DNA of 64,000 nucleotides from Panagrolaimus kolymaensis (Eukaryota > Nematoda > Chromadorea > Rhabditida > Panagrolaimidae): positions 6,076,001-6,140,000 of the forward strand of contig JAJQJQ010000005.1 in assembly GCA_028622995.1 (NCBI GenBank), given 5' to 3'. Below, in pieces: positions 48,401 through 62,400 of the stretch. A program made the translations under genes and the position numbers. Positions within the stretch are counted from its first letter, which is position 1; every line of letters starts with the position of its first letter. Below the pieces are notes generated by a model. The model was not told the origin of the DNA. It saw nothing but the letters and a program-made list of their open reading frames with translations, and made no database searches.

Positions 48401-50417
48401 ATCCTCTATAAGCGTGAGAATTCAAGCCTTTCCTATTTTTCTGTTTTGTTTTTGTTTCACGGTTTTCTAATATTCGAATGGGAAAATTAGAGAAAAGCCA
48501 TGCCATAGACAGCGTCGTCAGCAGCAGCCCTCTTTCATTCTCTTTTACAACCAAAAAAATGTGTGAATGATGCGTTTTTTAAATAATGAATTATTAAAAA
48601 ACACAATATGTTTAATTATTTAATATTTTTAGTCAACTCAATTAAAAACTGTGTAAAATTTAGTGGTGATAACAAATTTACACATCACCTTTTTTTAGAG
48701 GCTTGTTGGGTTTCGTTCGAATTTAACATTTGAACGTGAAATGCTGTAGGCGAGAAAAATACATTTGACAAGGCCTTGTCAAAACCCACGATTCTTCTTT
48801 TGTCAATGATTAATCAAAAAATCTTAAACCTATGTGTCATTTCCAATGCACGTAAAAATATAATTAATTTTTTCTTATAATTTTGAAATTTGGTCTAAAA
48901 AAATTGTACATGCGTCAAAAAGCAATGTTAGAAAGTCAACGTTTTGCATTCTAATAAGTTTTTATTTTTAAACTTGAAAGTCTGATGATGTAAGTAAATG
49001 TTTCTTTAATTAATTTTTTACAGCTGATTTTTATTTTTATGTTCAAAATGCAACTTTGAACTTGCTTAACTTTTGCTTTCCAAGTTTTCTGCTTTCATTT
49101 TTTAAAGACTTCGCTCGTACATATGTATATGTTTTTTAAAGTCGTAACAAAGTCTTATTTAAGTCTTTAATGTTAAATGATGTAATTATACAATCAAATA
49201 TTGAGCTCTAATTTCCATTTATCCATGTTTTAAATTCTTTTGATTCTAAATATTTCTCGTTTTCAAGAAAATTAGTTTTCAACTTTCACTTTGATGGTTG
49301 GTCAGGTCACTATTGTTCTAAAAAAAATTCCGCTTAAATTCTTTAAAATGTTTTTTTGGTGTAAAACATTGGAATTTGCAGTATTTTTTTAACATAAAAA
49401 TTAATTAAAATTTTCAACACTCATTCTTTTTAAAGTTTTCTTTTCCGCGCTAAAATAACCTTAATCTCTTTCACATTGTTTTATTTCTCTCATGGTTTTG
49501 TATGATAATTTTAATTGTAAAAATAGCTCTTCAATTTATTTCTGGGTTGCTAAAATATATGATAAAAAAGAATAGGGTAGTGAAGCTTCTTTTTGGTATT
49601 TTACAAAAAAAAAATCTGTAAGCTTTCACGTTTGCTCCTAATAAAAAGAAAATGTCCATTAGAGTATGGTTTTGCAAAAAAATAAAAATGCATTCAGGAT
49701 TTTATGTTGCTTGATATTTCTTTTTATATTACTAAAACACATTCCAAGATTTTTTTAGCTAATGCAATGGGTTGCTTTTAATTCAACTCAGATGGCTCAG
49801 ATGATAAAATTGCTTGGGATTTCTATTTTACTATTTTTGTTAGTATTTTTTTGCTTTTCGAAATTTTTACTACGAAAAATGTTAAAATCTTTTGCATTTT
49901 CTATTCATTTAAATCTTATCGCTTTTAATCATCAACCTTTTTATTTTGTGAATTTCATTACAAAAAAAGCTTTAATTTTTAGATAGAAAACTTTTTATTT
50001 TGCTTTTTTATGCTTTGTTTTCTTGATTGATTCGTTAATTAACCCAACTTTTTTTCGTCACTTCGTGTGTCCTTCCATTTTGTTTAATGTTTGCAAAAAT
50101 CTGCTGAAACATTGGCTTCACATCGTTGCTTTGCCTCATTTGACACAATTTTTCAAAATGCGTGTTTTTCGCCCATTTACTATTTTTCTTAATTTTGAAA
50201 ATTCAACATCGAGTTTATTTTTTGTTTTGTTTTGAATTCTATGTAACTTGTGTTTTTAAGAAATGGCTCAGAATTTTTTTTTAATTTACTATCGTGCGTT
50301 AGATTTACCACAATAGGCGTCAAAAAAAATTAAAAGCAACACCTTTTTTTGTAAATTTTGCCATTCGTGCTTTTAATCATTTTTGCCACATTCTTTAAAT
50401 ATTTCTTGCTCAGGTAG
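45452..50417. other. 5 kb AT-rich region, no confident gene
   Basis: Long T/A runs and small low-complexity frames only. A spliced-looking stretch at 47094..47161 (TTTTTTAG acceptor, then frames reading MKAQSFPLLHRRCFSSSF or SELSFASSALLLLLLL) may be a 5' exon of the membrane-protein gene to the right, but I cannot connect it in phase. A (TAA)n microsatellite lies at about 48300-48317. I expect 5' exons and regulatory DNA of the downstream gene here. Confidence 0.35.
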
Positions 50418-53400
50418 TATTCAAAATTACGACAACAAAAACGATCAATTTTGACGGTCCTTATTTTATTTGCCGGTGAGTTAAATGTTTTCATACCATT
50501 TCTCCATCATTATTTTTAAAATAATTTATTCGATTTATTTTTAATTTTATCAATTTAGGTGTGGCAGTCGGCCTCATCGTGGTGGTGGCTGCTATATATC
50601 TTTATCGATTTTGCTCAAATCAAAAAGCCAACGAAAAGTTAGTACACTTTTGGTATCATTAATTTGAAATAATTATATTTTTTGCAGTGCAAAGATTTCA
50701 AATAGGCATTATCGTAATGCAAACATGACACCTTCAATTGCCACAAATCCATTATATCAGCATTTTGCACCTCAAATTGAAATCAATGAGGATCCACAAA
50801 AGAGGTTGGGAAGATAATTTTGCAAACTTTTCATAGATAATAATTTTAGCGTATTAATCGATCTTGCAAACGATACTAAAAAGATAGCTCAAGTTTTTCC
50901 ATTAATGAATAAATTTGGGCCAAGTTTTGACGATGATAAAAGGAATTATTCTCGAAGTTCATCACCCAGGCAAGAAGAACATCGATTTCTCAATGACAAA
51001 ACCACAAAGATTTACAATAATTATGAGACATATGAAAAAGATGAGAAGGAGAATCTCACAGTTAATAGAAATCCTCAAAAATTATCATTGAATGTCCAAA
51101 AATATGGGCGAAATCCAGCTTATAATGCAAGATCGGGATCTTTCAATGTTCAATATCCTTTAACACCAGGTGCAGCTGGAGTAAATTCTCAACCAATAAC
51201 TCCCTCACCTCATTCTAAAGGTATTATAGCTTTGGCCAATAAGATATTATGTAAAAAATATTTTTCAGCTCCCGTAACTCCATTTCTTTCTGTTCAACCT
51301 CAAACACCTTTTCGAGCCCTCTCTGATTCTTTGTTAGCTCCCATTGATGATTCTGAGCTTCGCCGAGCATCTTTCGATACTTCAAGTAGTTTTCGCCGTT
51401 CTGGCACTGGCCGACTTTTACCAAGTACTGAACATTTGGAAAAGAAAAATCCTGAAGAAGTAAGTTTCAAATAAATCAAAAAAATTTTTTATTAAATTAA
51501 ATTTTATAACACCAACCAACGAGATCAATCTCAAAATGGCAAAAAACCAAAAACAATAGAAAAAAAACAAAAGACAAAGAAGTCATGTGACTTTTGAAAG
51601 AACAAAAAAATGCGTGAAAAACAACAAAAAATTCTTTGGGAAAGATTTTGGGATTTCTGAGATCGTCATATCGCTTGGCGAAAAAAAGACGATAAACTAT
51701 TATTATTAAGATAAAAAGATAATACTTTAACATAAAGCATAGAAGACTTTTTTAAAGGACACTTAGGATTCAATTAAATAATTTTCAAAACATTTTTTAA
51801 ATACACAACCTAAAGCATCCGCACTTGAAGTGATATGGTAATCTGTTGCGCTTTTGGGTGAATCAATTTTATGCGATTTGTGACAGTGTGATTGCATTTC
51901 TTCTTCATCCTGATAGACGGATTTGCATTTTTTACATCTAAAAAAATTCTTATAAAATTAATTATACCAAATAAAATAAAAACCTACCGATAAACATGAT
52001 GCAAATTCATGTGCCGAGTTAAAGCTTCTTTAGTAACTTGAACATCTTTTTTACAAGTCGAACAATTTACGCATGGTTCAGCTTTTTTATTTGCAATATC
52101 AATAACTTTTTGAACGGAATCTAAGAATCCAGTTCGTTGTTTAGTTACTCCACCTCGAGGAAAACATGTTGATAAAAGTTCTGAGAGTTGAGTCATATTT
52201 CGTCGATCTTCATAACATGTACGATTTGAAGGATGTAGGGAAACCATATGTTCAAACATTTGATGTAAATCCCCAGAGGAGAAACAACAAATTTTGCAAA
52301 TTAACATTGATGCATCAGCGTGTGAGGTAACATGAGCTCGAACTGTGGCTTCAACATTCTTTACACTTTTATTACACAATGCACAAAGAAGCTGCTTTTC
52401 TCGATTTCTCAATAATTTCATTTTACGATAAAATTCAATGTGTGCTTTTCTTTGAGCTTTTGTTTTAGGGATTGCATCTCCTACAACATCAATAAATTCA
52501 TCAGTTTCAGCATCGGAGATGCTGCTACTTTCTGAACGTGATTTTATTGAAGCGGGTGTTGTGGCTACTGCTGCTTCGTTGTTGTTATCTAAAAAATGAG
52601 TGCATGAGTTTTTTTACATCATCATATTATTTAGAATGGATGGAGTGGACACAAACCTGAGACATTTGCAGTTGTTGATGATGATGTTGGAAGGCAAAAA
52701 TTTGCTGTGATAAGAGGCGACGACGACGATGAAGAAGGAGCACAAGGTGATGCATTGGCTGTTGTTCTCCCCATAAAAGTTAAAGGTGCTGAATGAGGTA
52801 AATCGATTCCAGCCGTGCATGGACGTTTCATAGGAGGAATTGATTCAACCAAATCATTGATTGTTAAAGCTCTGCGTTTACTATCATTAATGGGCGAAAC
52901 AGATGGTGGTGGAGTTGGTGTCATAATAGTTTTAGGTTGAAATTGTGGATTAAACATTGGCGGTGGAATTGTTGTTATAGGAGTATTTAGCATGGATTGA
53001 TTTTGTTGAGAAAAATTATTTAAATATGGATTTAATTGTTGCATATTGTTTGATAAAAGCCACGTTTGATAAATGGATAATAAATCTGCTGATGAATGTT
53101 GTTTGGAATTTGCGGCTTGCAACACTTGAAGTTGCTGCAATTGCAACATTTGATACAACATTTGCTGTTGTTGCGTTAAATTTGGCAACATTTTTAAAAA
53201 TTTATATTTAATTCAATAAGAAATTATTAGTGAAAAAAATCGAGAGCGTCAAAAAATACTGTATAGAGGCTGAAGAAAAGTTATGATGATATTATTTTTT
53301 GGAAATAGTTTGTTCAGCATAGGTCATGAAGTGCCTAAAAATAGTTAAATTTAAAGATGATAAAGGTATATAAATAGAAGACACACGCGATAAGCATGGC

Positions 53401-56400
53401 AAACAAAGTAAATTTCAACGGTGAAAATGTGTTATTATTATTTGTGTGAAGAAATGTACAAAAGTAGTTTATGTAGTAGCATACGATAAAAAATAAATCA
53501 CATGGGCTTCTTTCACATGATAGAAGATTATGCTGACCATACACAAAGCATATGGTTGACATAAATATGTATGTTCGTACGCTGGCATCTAGCCGAAGGA
53601 AAAGTCAACGAAAAAACTTTACTTTATATAGGAGTCATGCCAAAAAGCTTTAAAAGATAAATTTTTAAACCCGCCCATTTTAAAATACTTTTTTCATTAA
53701 GTTTTTAAAAAATTCATCATTATCACATTGACCTGGAAAAAAGGAGCGACAAGGAAGGGAAACGCAAATATTCCCAATGTCAAGAATTAAATATAGAAAA
53801 CCAATTAGGTCGAAATGAACTTCACTAAAAAAAGATGCGCAGGAAACAAAAAAAGAATTAGATGATGGAAGTCAAATTTTTTTGAGAGACTTTATATACT
53901 CCTCGAATCAAGGACAAACAATCGAAACTTTGCTTGAGAGAAAAAGATAATAGCTTATCAGGGTGAGTTTGTTTGTCGGTCATAAAATATGCCAGCATAA
54001 AAAAAATAGTGGATGTTGATCATTCATTCCCGGTCTTATCAGGCGCCCCAATTATTTTGGGTAAAACAAGAGAGAAGCTTTGTTGCTTTCTTATTCTTTT
54101 TTTCTTCTTCATTCTTAGAGACTCTCATTTGATCACGTTTGTAGCCTTAGTTAGCAAGCGAGCCTAAAGTCAAAGAAATAACACACACCACCACTCATAA
54201 TAATAATAATAATCATAACAATATTCGATGATATTCTTTCTTCGTGTGCTTTTATAGCGATATTTGTGTTTGATAAAACACAGAGAAAAAAAGTATTTAT
54301 ACCCATATTTAATGCTATCATAAAATAAAATACATTCTTTTGGGCATCTGATCAAAAAGAGATTTAAAAGTATTTAAAATGTTAATTTTTTTCTTTTGAT
54401 TCTTTGTCTTTTTAGGGGCTTCCTATTGGTGACGAATAAAGTTTTGAAGCGTGATCACCACCGTTTTTTGCAAAAGGAGGGTTGATCAGATTAGCATCAA
54501 TGATCGGATGTTAAAAAAAATTTATTTCTCGGGAAATATTGTTCTTTTCTCTCTTTTTATTTTTCACGAGTTTAAGTTTCGATTGTTTGAGCGAGGCACA
54601 AAAAAGGTTTGTTGAAATATGATGTTAGAATAATGGAAGAAGAAAAATTTGGTCAAGCTTCGTCATAAAATCCGATTAAAACATGGGATAAAACGGTTTT
54701 AAAACAAAAAAATAGAATAAATTAAGGGAGTATTAGAGTAATGCGGTTTTATTGATAAGTATGGTTTCGGTTATAAAAAGAAGAGAGAAATTTTTACTTT
54801 TTGTCAGTGTTATTCAAATCAGTTACATTAGTATCTTTGACTGTTTGATAATATAAACGCTGAAAACACAATTTTTATGAATTTTCGTGCCATTTATTAA
54901 CTTCAGCGCAAATACCAAAAAATAGAATAATTGCTTACATTAAAAATTCTGAAACTTTAAAATTTTCCTTTCTTTTTAATATTTTCACAACGCTATAAAA
55001 ATAATTGTATGGTTTTCATTTATATACTTATTCGGATAAAGAACGGGTAATTAAAAAAATACCCCACTATTTTAAGGTTTATAATTATTTTACAAAAAAA
55101 ACTTTTAAAAATTAAATAAAAGTTGTTTAACTCCAATAATATCATCCTTTTATTATAATAATAGCTGCTTCTTTCGTCAAATAATTAAAGCTTATATTTA
55201 TCCTCCTACTTCCCCCGCTTTAAAAGTTATACTTAAAAAAAGTTTTCAAGAACTTAAGTCAACACTTAAAAAATGTTTTTACGTTATAAATTTTTTTGAT
55301 TCCTTCAATTGCACGTAAAAAAACTTATGTTTTTCGTTGGCTTTAATTCTAAATAGTAAGTAGCTCATTTGGACCAAAATTAAGTAAGCGGATGTAAAGA
55401 AATCTTTAAAGTTAAAATGACGATGATGATCAAGATCAAAAGGGACATTAAATGAGAGAGTTCAAGACACAAACGCTTGATTTGATGACCCAAGTGAAAA
55501 TGCCGCCGCACATAAAAAAATGACACTCGATTTTTGTGATTTGAACTTGTAAACATATGCACAATTGAAACCCACAATCACATCACGTCAATTCAATTGA
55601 TCGGCTACAAACATCGAGGCTGTAAAATATTTTATACAGAGGCAAGGCACAAGCCCAAACTGGATTATTGTGAGTGGCTGATATATAAATATATTTTTGG
55701 AGTAAAAAAACATTTGCGTGAAAGAACAATTTTTTTGGAAGTAATTGCTGCTGGTCTTTTGTTTCCATAAAAAATTTAGCCAACTTATGGGCCGTAGTAG
55801 GTTCGACTATACACGCTATCGGCTACTATTAGTCCTGTAGTACATATTGTAAGAGAAGAAGAAAAAAACTATACAATTTCCTATTTTTTTTCTCCCATAA
55901 AGCTCTCCGTGAACATCAACCACACAAACAAAAACAACATAATGAGTAACATCATCATCGCAAAAACATTGATAGAAGCAAAAGAATTTTTATATATATT
56001 ATGTACAAATTTTTTCTAAAACATTAAAGGGTGGAAATGTTGCAACAGCAACAGCGATGGACACTGTCCATTTGGAGGAATAAGGCAGTTCTCATTTTTC
56101 AATCGGGAATAATAAAACGGAAAAACACGCAGTTGCAATGTTTGCGCCAGTCATTGCCTGGCACTCCTTCGGCATCATCAAAATCATCAACGTTTCAAAA
56201 AGGTGTGTAATTTTATGCAAATGAGCTGTACAGATTTTTAGAGAAAAAAAATAGCCGCCGCAAATACAGAAATTTTCCGCTATACAATAAAAAGATCACG
56301 TTTTCTTTTTTTCCTTTTAAATAGCTTCAGCGTGACCAAAGTCAATGAAGCTTTAGCCTATTCCTTTTCTCTTTTTTTGTTTTAAAATCATTTGTTTAAA

Positions 56401-59400
56401 TAAATGATTATTAAAATGTGTTTAATTGTTTAAAAAATTTAACAAGCATCCAAGAGCACGATTTTTTTTTTCAAAAGGAGTAAAGCTAATTAAACAAAGA
56501 AAATAACAATAAAAAATAGGGTTGCAATTGTTTAAACATTTTTCTTTGAAACAATTTTAAAAATTTGTACAAATATCAAATATGAACTTGAACCTTTGAC
56601 TCCCACAGATAAACAAACCTTTTGTAAAAGAGGTATTTTTTGAAAACGATAACACAAAAGCAGTAATAGAAAAAGAAAAAAAAGTTAGAGAGGAAAGAAA
56701 GAATGAAACGCATGAATCAAAAGGGATGGCGCAACGGAAACAAAAAAGAGAATTCCTTTTTCTCGATGTCTCACACATTTTTCTCTTTCATTTATATACT
56801 TTTTGAAAACGCTGCTGATGTTTGAAACATGTTTGAAGAGTTTAATAATAAAATAAAAAATGTGAAAAAGACAAAAGATAAAATTAACTGATTGAAATGA
56901 AAAACAAGAGAAAAAGAGAAGAAGAAAAAGTGACCTTGAAGATTAAAATTTTTTTAAACTTTAAATTTTTAAACCAAATCAGCGATCGGAGAAGAAGCTT
57001 ACAAAAAAGCTTACGATGACTTATTTTCTTTTCCTATTGAACGTTTAAAAACAAAACGCGGAGAAAAAAAAGTGAATCACAAACTTTTTCTTTCTTGACG
57101 TTCTGGGATTTTTTTTACCGACGAGAAAAACATTCATTCGTAGGTGGAGAAAGAAGAAGATAGTGTGAATGAAGAAGTATAAAAATGAATGATTGATACA
57201 AATTAATAAGGTTCAATTTTTTTGCAGACAAAACTGAAAAACAATAGCAAAAAAGAGTTACGTCAAAAATGTATAGTTAAAATGATTTTTGATTAGAACT
57301 ATTATTTTCATCTTCAAACGTAAAGGTGGTGGATGTTTTGCCTAAAAATGTGTAAAAAATATCGTATGTTTTTTTTATTTTTAAAACTGTACAAGTGCAT
57401 TATGAAAAGAATTTTAAAATTGTTTTTTTCATTTTTTATCGTTTCTTGATGCCTTAAATTTGCGATACTGTCATTTGCCCAAAAAAATTACAAAAGAATT
57501 ATTTTGAATTATAATGAACTCTTAAAAGCTTCCAACTATTTTGATGACTGACGTTTTTTGGATCGTTGCCTGCTTTTTTTTCTTTTTTTTTCTCATGAAA
57601 AAAAAATCAAGCAACAAAAATGCAACGATACAATTAAGTTTCGTCAAAGTGAGAGGGAAATTTAATGCGGCTTGTCACGGTGTTGATTATTTGTATTGAT
57701 TAACGAAAAAGCCAACGACATCAACAAACAGCTGATAACAACAATTCAATAGCCTTTTTTTTATGAGCTTCAACTAAACAATAGCATTCCTCTCTTTTTT
57801 GTTTATTTTTTGTGGTTTTTTTATTTAGACTATAAAGCATTTTTGCAAATCATGATAAAGTGAATTGCAAAAGTGAAGAGTAGACGATCTTTAGGTTCTC
57901 TAACACAGTCATAATTTTCCCATTCTTTTGCGTCATTGAATTCTGATTACAATTACGCCCAAGGAAAGATGATAAGAAAAAACAATTGAAAAAAAAATGA
58001 GAAAGATTAAAAATGCCTGGGTTTTAAGTTGCTAAGAAAAATGGACATCATTATTGACAATTAAAAGAAAACATCAGAACACATCCATTCTTTCTTTAAA
58101 CACAATTTTTACCCATGAGATGATTTTTAAATACATACACAAAAGTTGCGACGTTTCCATTCTTGGTGAATCATTTTGTTTTCTTTTGCTTTTTTTTTAT
58201 TGGCAGAGACACTATACAATTGACTAACTGACTTCTCTCTCTCGACGATGATGATGATTTTTAGTAAAACATTGGCCGCTTGCAAAAGCAACGTTGCAAA
58301 TCACAGATTTCGAAATCAACCTTTTTTAAGTAAGCAATTTTAGAGTTTACAAATAAACATTCGAAATTGAGAAGGTTTGTTTTTTTTTAAATTAGGTAGG
58401 CACAATAAAGACAAAAAAAGAACGATGAGTGTAATATTTAAAGGAGCGATAAAGTTTAGTTTTTGGGAACAAGAACCTATTTGACTTCCGTCATTTTTAT
58501 ACTTTTTTAAATAAAAAAATTTTCGTCATACGACAAACCACAAAAGCAAGAAAATTTTTAATAGTAGTTTCCCAGATTCAACAGAAATTATGTTTGTGTT
58601 CAAAAAAAAAGTTCAAAAATAGTGTAAAGTTCAAATCATCGACGTAACAAGACATTAAGCGAATTAATAATCGAAAATAAAAATAAAAAAAGGAATAATA
58701 TTTTTTAAAGAGGTTCAAAAAATCGTGGAATAAATATTTAAAAAGCTTGTGACTACCTATCCCTTGGAGGTCAAGATCTCACGGCAAGGTTGGTCACAAC
58801 CGGAAGAACTCCACACAAAAAATATATAATTTCAAAACAATTTTAAGCAGAGGAAGCTTTATATATGAAAACAAAATAAACAGCTGCTTTTGTTTTAAAA
58901 AGAAAAAAAGTTATGACATAAAAAAATGTGAGGGAAAGGAACAGATGCTTGGAAGTATTAACTTCCGTTAAAGCGTAGGCTTAAAGGAAATGAGATAAAT
59001 ATTTTTAAAAAATGCTATCAATTCATTGTGTTTTGGGAGCAAAAACTAACTCTCAAAGCCATTCATCTTCTCGCAACTGTTAGATAATTTATTTGCAAAA
59101 AAAGTTTTTAAACTGGAGAGAAAGACATAGGAACCCAAAAATAAATAATCGCAAAAATTCAATCAAAAAAATTTGAAGATTATATTTTTTATACTACGCA
59201 ATCTCGAAAGTAGAATGAAAAATGGCGAACAAAAAATTTATTTCTGCACAAAATAATTAATCGATTTGGTTTTGTGGCTTTTGCTTGCTTTCGCCATTGA
59301 AGGATGGGCACGAACGACTGACTCATTGCGGAAGATGGTCAGGCCAGCCCTTTTTAAAATGGACCATTCGCATAGAGGTGTTGTGGTGGTGCGCGAGCTG

Positions 59401-62400
59401 GTCGGCTGGCCATTGTTAGCAAAAACATTCTGCAACCAAATTTGGCGGGAACCTTTTATTTCTATTAAAGTCCGTATTTTTAGGAACAAAGTTAAATGCC
59501 AGACAGTCTAGACTGCTTCTTCCATCCCAAAAAAAATGAGAGAGAGTTGTAAAAACAGAAAATAAATAAACACAAAGTTCAACTTTGTAAACGTAAAAAA
59601 AGTAGGTCTTTTGTTTCACCTACATTTCGAAATTCATTCTTCCCTATTCTTCACATAAGTAAACCTAGTCGGACATAAGGTCGACGTTAAAAAGAAGGCT
59701 CAAACTTAATGGGTACTTTTCAAACCAGAGTCAAGGACGTTGGAAAAAAATGAGGGTGATGCAGCTTTCTTCTTAAATAAAATTTTGGCCCCTCTTTTAT
59801 ACACTTTTTTCTTGTGAAATCTAAACAAAAACTTAAGTATCTGACACAAACCATTTAAAAAAATACGAGAGGAAAAAATAAATGATGACGAAAGCATTCT
59901 TACTCGAATTTGTGTCCGGTATTCTCTCAACTCTCGGACAATAAAAGACACAAAAGTGAATAAAAATGATGATGAGCATCACCGCCGCCATTATTGCTTA
60001 CTCATCCACAAGCCTTTAAGCTTGTTCGAGAAAATCCTTTTTGCGATCAAAAAATTTTCTGATAAAAAATTATATAAAAGTGCAAAATAATAAGAAAAGT
60101 TAAACAAATAAATACGAACAATAAAAAAAGTACGAAAGAATTATGAAAGAATGTGAAAAGAAAATATGTGTAATTTGATAGTAAAATATAGAGTTAGCAA
60201 AAGAATTACGTAAATTATTGCGGCATCAAGTTTTTTAGGAAATTACGTAGGAGTTTATTATGGTCAAAAAGAAAATTTGTTTATTTTTTTGACAATTTTA
60301 GTCATCATTGTACTAAAAGCTTAAAAAAATAATGATAACTCCTCAACTTAAAATAGAGGTGCAGTTTGTTGCCTTTGGAAACTAAAAAAATGAAAATAAG
60401 CAGCCTTCAAACAAAAATTTAAAAAAGCTTGTGTAAAAGAAGAGCATTCAGTAGCTTCAGACGCTAAGATACAAAAGTTTCAGGAAAAGAATAAAATAAA
60501 AACGAAAGCAAAAATTTTTTTTTAATCATCAAACAATCTCCCGAAACCGTTTGTTATGTTTTTCGTAAAAAAAGCTTTAAAATAATAATAAAATAATACG
60601 TGAGTCAAAATTCTTAAAGTTTTTTCTTACATTTTTCAAAATTTCAACTTTCAAAAAAAACAATGAATTTTCTTTTTTTCCAATGCTAGCAGCTACAATT
60701 CCTAACATTGCTTCAAAAAAAAATGTGTTGCGTTTTGATTAATCAAATTAAATAATTAAGAAAACCAGCGCTGGAAGAATCCCAAAAATTTTAGCTTTTT
60801 TTGTGTTATAAGCTTCAAACAAAACGCAACAGACACCAATAATCACAACAAAAAAAAGTGTGTAAACATTTTAAATTTTTAAACTAAAGCAATTTTAAGT
60901 TCAAAAAAGTTTAAAAAAAAGAAAGTTGAGTAAACTTAAATATATTTTTGTGTTTTAGCTTCCGCGTTACGATGGGCTGCCTCAAATTGTTGCACCCGTG
61001 GATGAAGAAGCGCCACCAATTCCAATAAGACAAAAAAGACGAGCATCATTTTTGCCAAGATCAGAAGCAATTGAAACCCCATCATTTCCACGAAAACAAA
61101 CTTCATCACCCTTGCCACAACAAAATCACCGAATATATGATCGTGGACATATTTACTCACGAAGTTGGAATGCTGAATATTATGATGAAGATGAAGATCG
61201 ACTTCATCGGCAAATATATGCTGAAGAAGAAATGAGAATGGATGATCCAAGAGGATATTATAATTCGGTAAGAAAAATAAAATTCCCCACATTTTTTGTT
61301 GGGTTTTTAATAACAAACTTTTTTGAATAAAAAGCACGAAAAATTTCTAATACCAAAATATCTTTCTCGACTTTGAAGTAAAGCAAATTTTAATAAAAAC
61401 TAATTTTTCCCTCAACATTGATTTAAAACTTATAAGCTCTACTTATCACTAAAATAAAATCTATTTTTTAGTTAGGTCAAAGTCATCATCCATCCCTTCC
61501 ACCTCCCATTCCCTCACACATGCTAGTACCACCTCAAATAACCTTCACCCGACAAACTAAAAGCTTCGATGCTCAATCTAATTCTTTCACAAATGACCTT
61601 CTCCCAACATCCCCACGTTATCCACCTCTCGAGCGTCGATCCTTTAGTGAAAGAGAGCGACAACAACAACAGCAATTTATTAAACAAGAAACCATTCCTG
61701 AACCCGTTACAGAAGTGGCACGAGAATGTCATGGTTTATGGCAAGCTCGAAATGTTTTAGAAAGCGATAAAATAATAATTTATGGAAAGCAAAATGCTTC
61801 AACAGATTTAAGTGATGATGGACCTTCAGTGGTTTCGACAAGCTTTGAATCCAACACAGAATCGGTAAATCAAGGAGATGGAGAACAAAGTCCAAAAGGC
61901 CCATTATTGGAGCTTCCGCGGCAAACACCGAATGCGGATGCAAAAAGACAAAAATATCGAAGTCTTTTAGCTCATCGACAATTTCAACAAACTTGTCCAG
62001 ATGCTTGCAGCTTTGAAAGTGCTGGAAGCGATTCCACAAGCAAATTTGGAAGTTCCCTTGATAGCTCAGAGTTGAATGGCGAGGAAAAAAGCAATGGTAA
62101 AAGGCCAAGATATCGGTATGTTTTTAGATAATTAATTTTAAGAATTGAGCAATAATATTTATGACTTTAGAAGTATGATGCATTTAACTCGAAAATCAAC
62201 AAATCTTCAAAAAACCATTGCAAAGCGGACATTTTCAGCCAAATATGTTGCCACAAAATCTTTGATTCGTCCATTCTTTCATCAAGGTATGTCCATTTTA
62301 TTCTTCACTTTTCCCATCTTATAACACAAATCATTTCAGGTGGCGCTTCATATGAACTTCAGCGGGATTATTCAGTTGATATCAAATCCGATTCACTTTT

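Noticed and set aside
48294..48554. 86-codon frame on minus strand
   Set aside because: It ends in a run of Ile/Lys from a (TAA)n microsatellite and has no coding features.
55785..55840. GTAGTAGGTT with TATA, recalling let-7
   Set aside because: The let-7 seed (GAGGTAG) is not present and the complementary arm is too short. A 10-base match in 64 kb is weak evidence.
60998..61330. Independent gene starting at the first Met of exon 60959..61267
   Set aside because: Coding sequence continues in frame upstream of that Met to the TTTTAG acceptor, so it is an internal exon.
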